A stretch of 9,531 nt of DNA from Betaproteobacteria bacterium (GTDB taxonomy: Bacteria > Pseudomonadota > Gammaproteobacteria > Burkholderiales > SG8-39), in NCBI GenBank assembly GCA_012274205.1, contig JAAOZY010000275.1, positions 1-9,531 on the forward strand, written 5' to 3'. Both the position numbers and the translations under genes were made by a program. The notes under the pieces are model-generated. The model did not search any database. It was not told the origin of the DNA and saw nothing but the letters and a program-made list of their open reading frames with translations. Shown here piece by piece: positions 5,552-9,531 of this stretch. Each line of letters begins with the position of its first letter. Within the stretch, counting starts at the first letter, position 1.

Positions 5552-7048
5552 ATGGGCGCAACCTTTCACTCGCTCCTGCACGGCTTCGAGGTGGCGCTGC
5601 TGCCGATGAACCTGCTGTGGGGCGCGATCGGGGTCACGCTGGGAACATTCGTCGGCGTGCTGCCCGGCGTCGGTCCGGCGCTGACGGTCGCGATGCTGCT
5701 GCCGCTGACGGTCAAACTGAGCCCGGTGGGCGCGCTGATCATGTTCGCCGGCATCTATTACGGCGCGATGTTCGGCGGCTCCACCACGACCATCCTGCTC
5801 AATACACCGGGCGAGTCCGCGTCGATCGCGACTGCGCTGGAAGGAAACAAGATGGCCAAGCGCGGCCGCGCCGGCCCGGCGCTCGCCACCAGCGCCATCG
5901 GCTCCTTCGTCGCCGGCACCATCGCCACGCTGCTGGTCACGCTGCTGGCGCCGATGGTGGTCGAAATCGCGCTCAAGTTCGGGCCGGCCGAATACTTCGC
6001 GCTGATGGTGTTCGCCTTCACCACCGTGTCGGCGGTGCTCGGCGCCTCCACCGTGCGCGGTCTGACCAGCCTGTTCGTGGGCCTGCTGCTCGGCCTGGTC
6101 GGCATCGACAGCCAGACCGGGCAACCGCGCTTTGCCTTCGGCGTGCCGGAAATGCTCGACGGCATCGACGTGGTGGTGCTCGCGGTCGGCCTGTTCGCCG
6201 TAGGCGAGGCGCTCTATGTCGGCGCCTACGCCAGCCGCATTCCCGAAGTGATGGACAAGCTCACCGGCTCGCTGTGGATGTCCAAGTCGGACTGGAAGCG
6301 CTCCTGGCCGGCCTGGCTGCGCGCCACGGCGATCGGCTTCCCGTTCGGATCAATCCCGGCCGGGGGCGCGGAAATACCGACCTTCCTGTCCTACGCCGTG
6401 GAGAAAAAGCTCACCCGGTTTCCCGAGGAATTCGGCCACGGCGCGATCGAGGGCGTGGCTGGGCCGGAGGCAGCCAACAACGCCTCGGTCACCGGCGCGC
6501 TGGTGCCGCTGCTCACGCTGGGCATTCCGACTTCGGCCACCGCGGCGATCCTGCTCGCCGCGTTCCAGAACTATGGCATCCAGCCCGGGCCGATGCTGTT
6601 CCAGATGCAGTCCGATCTGGTGTGGGGCCTGATCGCGAGCCTGTACGTGGGCAATGTGATGCTGCTGATCCTCAACCTGCCGATGATAGGCATCTGGGTG
6701 AAGGTGCTGACCATCCCGCAGCCGCTGCTCTATGGCGGCATCCTGGTATTCGCCACCCTCGGCGCCTACAGCCTGCATGAATCGGTGGTCGATCTGGCCA
6801 CGCTGTACGTGTTCGGGCTGCTCGGCTTCGCCATGCGCCGCTGGGACATCCCGGTGGCGCCGGCGGTGATCGGGCTGATCCTCGGGCCGCTGGCCGAAAC
6901 CCAGTTCCGCCGCGCGCTGTCGATCAGCGAAGGCGATCCGAGCGTGTTCTACCAGCACCCGATCTCCGCGACCCTGTTCGCCCTGACGGTACTGCTGATC
7001 GTCGTGCCCTGGGTGGTGCGCAGGGTGCAGCGCGCCCGCGCGCGCTAG
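5552..7048 (+). CDS. tctA: TctA large membrane subunit (permease) of the tripartite tricarboxylate transporter
   Basis: This 498-residue polytopic inner-membrane protein is the main translocation subunit, normally with about 12 membrane segments and driven by an ion gradient. Family motifs are intact. GVLPGVGPAL (35-44) and the YGAMFGGSTTTILLNTPGES block (from residue 70) lie in the first half. The second half has the partly repeated FGSIPAGGAEIPTFLSY and the GPEAANNAS...TLGIPTSATAA block (about 301-333). The ATG directly follows the tctB TAG with no spacer, and only a weak GGAA lies upstream, so expression probably depends on coupled translation. The order C-B-A is the usual one for TTT operons. 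A 7-bp hairpin starts in the last base of the stop codon. The C-terminus is arginine-rich and cytoplasmic in relatives. Confidence 0.96.
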   Translation: MGATFHSLLHGFEVALLPMNLLWGAIGVTLGTFVGVLPGVGPALTVAMLLPLTVKLSPVGALIMFAGIYYGAMFGGSTTTILLNTPGESASIATALEGNKMAKRGRAGPALATSAIGSFVAGTIATLLVTLLAPMVVEIALKFGPAEYFALMVFAFTTVSAVLGASTVRGLTSLFVGLLLGLVGIDSQTGQPRFAFGVPEMLDGIDVVVLAVGLFAVGEALYVGAYASRIPEVMDKLTGSLWMSKSDWKRSWPAWLRATAIGFPFGSIPAGGAEIPTFLSYAVEKKLTRFPEEFGHGAIEGVAGPEAANNASVTGALVPLLTLGIPTSATAAILLAAFQNYGIQPGPMLFQMQSDLVWGLIASLYVGNVMLLILNLPMIGIWVKVLTIPQPLLYGGILVFATLGAYSLHESVVDLATLYVFGLLGFAMRRWDIPVAPAVIGLILGPLAETQFRRALSISEGDPSVFYQHPISATLFALTVLLIVVPWVVRRVQRARAR

Positions 7049-7067
7049 CGCCGGTTCGCACCGGCGC
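7048..7067 (+). other. Hairpin at the tctA stop codon
   Basis: GCGCCGG (7048-7054) and CCGGCGC (7061-7067) form a perfect 7-bp GC stem with loop TTCGCA. The following bases are GGCCCC, with no T-tract, so it is not a typical intrinsic terminator. It fills most of the 37-base gap before the reductase gene. It could lower read-through or protect an mRNA 3' end. Confidence 0.4.
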
Positions 7068-7085
7068 GGCCCCGTCGAAGCAGCG

Positions 7086-8048
7086 ATGCAGCTGCCGTTC
7101 TTTTTGGCCGAACAGGTTCACGCCGCGCTCGATTACAAGCTCCTCGCCGAGGCGCTGCGCGCGGCCTTCCGCGCCGGCTGCGTTGCGCCGCTGCGCCATG
7201 TGCACGCTGTCACCGGCGCGGGCGACCGCCTGCTGCTGATGCCGGCCTGGCGTCCGGGCGAAGACCTGGGCGTGAAGCTGGTGACGGTGTTCCCGCGCAA
7301 CCGCGAGCGCGGCGTGGCCACGGTGTCCGCATTGTATGTGCTGCTCGACGGCGCCAGCGGTCAGCCGCGCGCGCTGATCGACGGCGAAGCGCTCACGCTG
7401 CGGCGCACGGCGGCGGCCTCGGCCCTCGCCGCCGGCTATCTCGCGCGCACGGACAGCGCGGTATTGCTGGTGGTGGGCACCGGCGCGCTGGCGCCGCACC
7501 TGGCGCGCGCGCACTGCGCGTTGCGGCCGATCGCCAGGCTCCTGCTCTGGGGCCGCAAGCCCGAACGCGCGCAGGCCCTGGCGGCGCGCCTGCGCGACGA
7601 GGGCCTGCCGGCGCAGGCGCAGTCCGATCTGTCCGCGGCGCTGGCGCAGGCCGATATCGTCAGCTGCGCCACCACCGCCACCGAGCCGGTGCTGCGGGGC
7701 AGCCGGCTGCATCCGGGCATGCACGTCGACCTGGTCGGCGGCTTCACGCCCGGGATGCGCGAAGCGGACGACGCGCTGATCGCGCGCGCCGAAATCTTCG
7801 TCGATACCTATGCCGGTGCGCTCGCCGAAGCGGGCGATCTGGTGCAGCCCCTCGCCAGCGGCGTCCTCGCGCGCGAGCGCGTGCGCGCCGAGCTGGCTGA
7901 ATTGATCGCGGGAAAACATCCGGGCCGGCGCAACGCGGACGAGATCACCCTGTTCAAGTCGGTCGGCACTGCACTGGAGGATTTGTGCGCGGCGCGGATG
8001 GTGCTCGCGTTCAGCTCAGGCGAGCGAGAAGGAACATCGTCAGGATGA
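7086..8048 (+). CDS. Ornithine cyclodeaminase/mu-crystallin family protein, probably an NAD(P)H-dependent ketimine reductase
   Basis: This 320-residue cytoplasmic dehydrogenase-fold enzyme belongs to the OCD/mu-crystallin family. Lys64 in GVKLVTVFP is the conserved substrate-carboxylate contact. GTGALA (131-136) is the dinucleotide loop, and the WGRKPERA stretch after the second strand has an Arg that favours NADPH. Where true ornithine cyclodeaminases have a catalytic Asp in a GGDCPGK-like motif, this protein has GGFTPGMREAD with Phe220. That form is shared with delta1-pyrroline-2-carboxylate / delta1-piperideine-2-carboxylate reductases, so reduction of a cyclic imine is more likely than ornithine deamination. 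The ATG at 7086 has only a weak ribosome site. It lies 37 bases after tctA on the same strand, which suggests co-transcription. About 15 C-terminal residues extend past the usual end and overlap coxG. Substrate is inferred, not shown. Confidence 0.9.
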   Translation: MQLPFFLAEQVHAALDYKLLAEALRAAFRAGCVAPLRHVHAVTGAGDRLLLMPAWRPGEDLGVKLVTVFPRNRERGVATVSALYVLLDGASGQPRALIDGEALTLRRTAAASALAAGYLARTDSAVLLVVGTGALAPHLARAHCALRPIARLLLWGRKPERAQALAARLRDEGLPAQAQSDLSAALAQADIVSCATTATEPVLRGSRLHPGMHVDLVGGFTPGMREADDALIARAEIFVDTYAGALAEAGDLVQPLASGVLARERVRAELAELIAGKHPGRRNADEITLFKSVGTALEDLCAARMVLAFSSGEREGTSSG

Positions 8049-8556
8049 TGGCGATCACCCACCACAGCGGCGCGGCTGTGGATTCGCTTTCCGCTGCCGC
8101 GGGAACAGCCGCGGCCGGCGCGCCGATTTTCTGCTTGAACGCGGCGAAGAAATCGTCCGCCATTTTTTTCGCCACGCCGTCGATCAGGCGCGATCCGATC
8201 TGCGCCAGCTTGCCCCCGACCTGCGCCTTCACCGCATAGGCGAGGCGCGTGCCCGCAGGCGCGGCGGACAGCGACACCTGCGCCGTCCCCTTGCCGAAGC
8301 CCGCCGCCCCGCCCTGGCCGTCGAAGGAGAGCGAATAGGCGTTCGGCGGGTCGAGGTCGGCGAGCTGCAGCTTGCCGCGGAACCTGGCCTTGACCGGGCC
8401 GATCGCGGCGGTGGTGACCACCGTGTACTCGGTGTCGCTCACGCGCTCGATCGATTCGCAGCCGGAGATGCAGGCCTTGAGCGTCTGCGGGTCGTTCAGG
8501 CCGCGCCAGACTTCAGCCCGCGTCGCGGGGATGATCTGCTCGCCGGTCATTTCCAT
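8011..8556 (-). CDS. coxG: CoxG-like SRPBCC protein with C-terminal membrane anchor
   Basis: This 181-residue protein resembles carbon monoxide dehydrogenase subunit G. Residues 1 to about 144 form the SRPBCC hydrophobic-pocket domain, with the typical EMTGEQIIPATRAEVW start, LKACISGCESIERVSDTEY and AQVGGKLAQIGSRLID. An Ala/Pro/Ser linker follows, then one membrane helix (about 163-179), so it probably sits on the cytoplasmic face of the inner membrane. CoxG homologues accompany molybdenum hydroxylases. A mycobacterial CoxG is reported to extract menaquinone and deliver it to CO dehydrogenase. Whether this protein does the same is inference. ATG 8556 has AGGAA (8565-8569) 8 bases upstream. 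It lies downstream of coxE on the same strand, and its last 38 bases overlap the opposing reductase gene. No coxMSL structural genes are visible. Confidence 0.92.
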   Translation of the reverse strand: MEMTGEQIIPATRAEVWRGLNDPQTLKACISGCESIERVSDTEYTVVTTAAIGPVKARFRGKLQLADLDPPNAYSLSFDGQGGAAGFGKGTAQVSLSAAPAGTRLAYAVKAQVGGKLAQIGSRLIDGVAKKMADDFFAAFKQKIGAPAAAVPAAAESESTAAPLWWVIAIILTMFLLARLS

Positions 8557-8564
8557 GGTATTTG

Positions 8565-8569
8565 TTCCT
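8565..8569 (-). promoter_or_regulatory. Shine-Dalgarno of coxG
   Basis: On the minus strand AGGAA lies 8 bases before the ATG at 8556. It selects that ATG over the in-frame ATG two codons later, and it lies just outside the 8574-8600 hairpin. Confidence 0.6.
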
Positions 8570-8573
8570 TTGC

Positions 8574-8600
8574 CGCTGTTTGACGATTACGGGAACAGCG
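8574..8600 (-). other. 7-bp hairpin just upstream of the coxG ribosome binding site
   Basis: CGCTGTT (8574-8580) and AACAGCG (8594-8600) are exact reverse complements around a 13-base loop. On the coxG transcript the stem ends 4 bases before the AGGAA site, so folding could affect ribosome access. It could also be an operator dyad. No sequence family is recognised. Confidence 0.45.
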
Positions 8601-8616
8601 TCTGAATTAGGGAAGC

Positions 8617-8686
8617 ATGAGGGGAAATCCCCCGAGGGGACTTTCCCGTCGAGCGGGATCGAGACCTTCGGGGCGTATCCCCTCAT
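8617..8686 (-). other. Large nested inverted-repeat structure between coxE and coxG
   Basis: The outer arms ATGAGGGGA (8617-8625) and TCCCCTCAT (8678-8686) pair perfectly over 9 bp. A second stem, CCCCGAGG (8630-8637) with CCTTCGGGG (8665-8673), pairs with one bulged base. The apex TCCCG-TCGAG-CGGGA (8644-8658) is a 5-bp stem. The 70-base unit also has alternative local foldings of its G and C runs, such as CCCC-GA-GGGG. No T-tract follows in either direction, so it is not a classic terminator. It may be a leader element for coxG, a coxE 3' stabiliser or a dispersed intergenic repeat; I recognise no named family. Confidence 0.6.
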
Positions 8687-8708
8687 TTCGTAGCTGGTCT
8701 CCGTTTCT

Positions 8709-9531
8709 TCAGGCCGCGATTCTGCCCGGATGGCGCTGCCACTTGCCCTGTTCAAGTTGGCGCGCCAGGTCGACCAGGCTCTCGATGTTGTGCACCGGCA
8801 TGAAAGCATCCACGTGCGGCAGCATCGCGCGAATTCCGGACGGGCGCGGCTGGAAACCCTCGTAGCGCAGCAGTGGATTGAGCCAGATGAGCTTGCGGCA
8901 GGATTTGTGCAGGCGCTCCATTTCCTTGCCCAGGCCGGCGCCGATGTCGCGATCGAGGCCATCGGAGATCAGCAATACCACCGCGTTCTGTCCGAGCAGC
9001 CGGCGCGACCAATTGCGGTTGAATTGCTCGAGGCAGGTGCCGATGCGCGTGCCGCCGGCCCAATCCTGGATCGCGGAGGCCACGCGGTTCATCGCAATGT
9101 CGACGTCGCGGTTGCGCAGGTGGCGCGTGACGTTGGTGAGCCGCGTGCCGAACACCAGGGTATGCACGCGGTCGCGGTCGTTGGTGATGGCATGCAGAAA
9201 ATGCAGGAACATGCGCGAGTAGCGGCTCATCGAACCGGAGATGTCGCACAGCACCACCAAAGGCGGATGCCGGGTGATGCGCGAGCGGCGCTTGAGCGCG
9301 ATGATCTGCGCGCCGCCCCTGAGGCTTGCGCGCAGTGTCGCCGGCAGGTCGATGCCAGCCCCGCGCGGATCGGAGTGAAAGCGGCGCGTGCGCACCGCCG
9401 GCATCGGCAGGCGCAGGCGCGCGATCAGCTTTTTCGCCTGGGCCAGCTCTTCGCCGCTCATGCTCTCAAAGTCGGCGTACTGCAGCAGCTCGCTTTGGGA
9501 AAACGTGAGGCTGGCGTCGATTTCGATTTCC
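8709..9531 (-). CDS. coxE: CoxE-like VWA-domain protein (N-terminus outside window)
   Basis: About 273 C-terminal residues of a VWA-containing CoxE family protein are visible; the family is usually near 390-400 residues. The frame is open to the right edge, so the ATG at 9461 is probably internal, since family-like sequence (TFSQSELLQYADFESMS) continues upstream of it. LRLPMPAVRTRRF and the RRGGAQII-type segment precede the VWA domain. The metal-binding MIDAS motif is intact: DISGS (codons at 9231-9245), a Thr in GGTRIG (codon 9048-9050) and the Asp of ISDGLDRD. LIWLNPLLRYEGF is a family hallmark near the end. In Cox clusters CoxE works with the AAA+ protein CoxD in maturing the Mo-containing active site. 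A coxD gene would be expected beyond the right edge. It reads toward coxG, 152 bases away. Confidence 0.93.
   Translation of the reverse strand, partial: EIEIDASLTFSQSELLQYADFESMSGEELAQAKKLIARLRLPMPAVRTRRFHSDPRGAGIDLPATLRASLRGGAQIIALKRRSRITRHPPLVVLCDISGSMSRYSRMFLHFLHAITNDRDRVHTLVFGTRLTNVTRHLRNRDVDIAMNRVASAIQDWAGGTRIGTCLEQFNRNWSRRLLGQNAVVLLISDGLDRDIGAGLGKEMERLHKSCRKLIWLNPLLRYEGFQPRPSGIRAMLPHVDAFMPVHNIESLVDLARQLEQGKWQRHPGRIAA

Noticed and set aside
4610..6124. 504-residue open frame on the minus strand opposite tctC-tctB-tctA
   Set aside because: Composition is rich in Arg, His, Gln, Asp and Ala with no recognisable domain, as expected for the antisense of GC-rich codons. The plus strand carries three well-conserved transporter genes.
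6924..7919. 331-residue minus-strand open frame opposite the reductase gene
   Set aside because: Arg/Gln/Ala-rich shadow frame without domain features. The opposite strand encodes a clear OCD-family protein.
8513..8686. 57-residue minus-strand frame starting at ATG 8686 in the coxE-coxG spacer
   Set aside because: It has no well-placed ribosome site, runs into coxG out of frame, and its sequence follows from the inverted repeat. No family is recognised.

Overview
The window is GC-rich and compactly coded. It carries a tripartite tricarboxylate transporter (TTT, tctCBA), an isoquinoline-oxidoreductase-type molybdenum hydroxylase and coxG/coxE homologues. This combination is typical of Betaproteobacteria, most plausibly Burkholderiales, where Bug/TctC binding proteins are greatly expanded. 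The taxonomic call is an inference from gene content and base composition. No tRNA, rRNA, CRISPR array, insertion sequence or phage gene is visible. The longest stretch without a gene is about 150 bases.

Left part, + strand (1-3184): the C-terminal part of a zinc-type alcohol dehydrogenase is cut by the left edge. A 120-base gap follows, then a tightly coupled pair: a small [2Fe-2S] subunit (GTG start, strong ribosome binding site) and a Tat-exported molybdopterin large subunit, separated by 2 bases. Neither a cytochrome c, a FAD subunit nor an XdhC-type chaperone lies beside them.

Middle part, + strand (3199-8048): a secreted DUF3530-like alpha/beta hydrolase starts a few bases after the large subunit. 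A perfect intrinsic-terminator hairpin lies inside its signal-peptide codons. After a 110-base gap with three GCATGCC repeats and a weak -10 box comes tctC-tctB-tctA, with overlapping or abutting stops and starts. A mu-crystallin/ornithine cyclodeaminase-family reductase follows, probably in the same operon.

Right part, - strand (8011-9531): coxG (SRPBCC domain plus C-terminal membrane anchor) and coxE (VWA domain, with its N-terminus beyond the right edge). CoxG's 3' end overlaps the reductase gene by 38 bases, tail to tail. A 152-base spacer between coxE and coxG holds a large nested hairpin and a second smaller one.

Possible joint role (inference): the TTT system imports an organic acid. 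The alcohol dehydrogenase and the periplasmic Mo hydroxylase oxidise a substrate that cannot be named from sequence. The reductase probably reduces a cyclic imine. CoxE and CoxG are accessory proteins usually found with Mo hydroxylases and could serve the enzyme in this window or one just outside it. A link to N-heterocycle catabolism is attractive but unproven.
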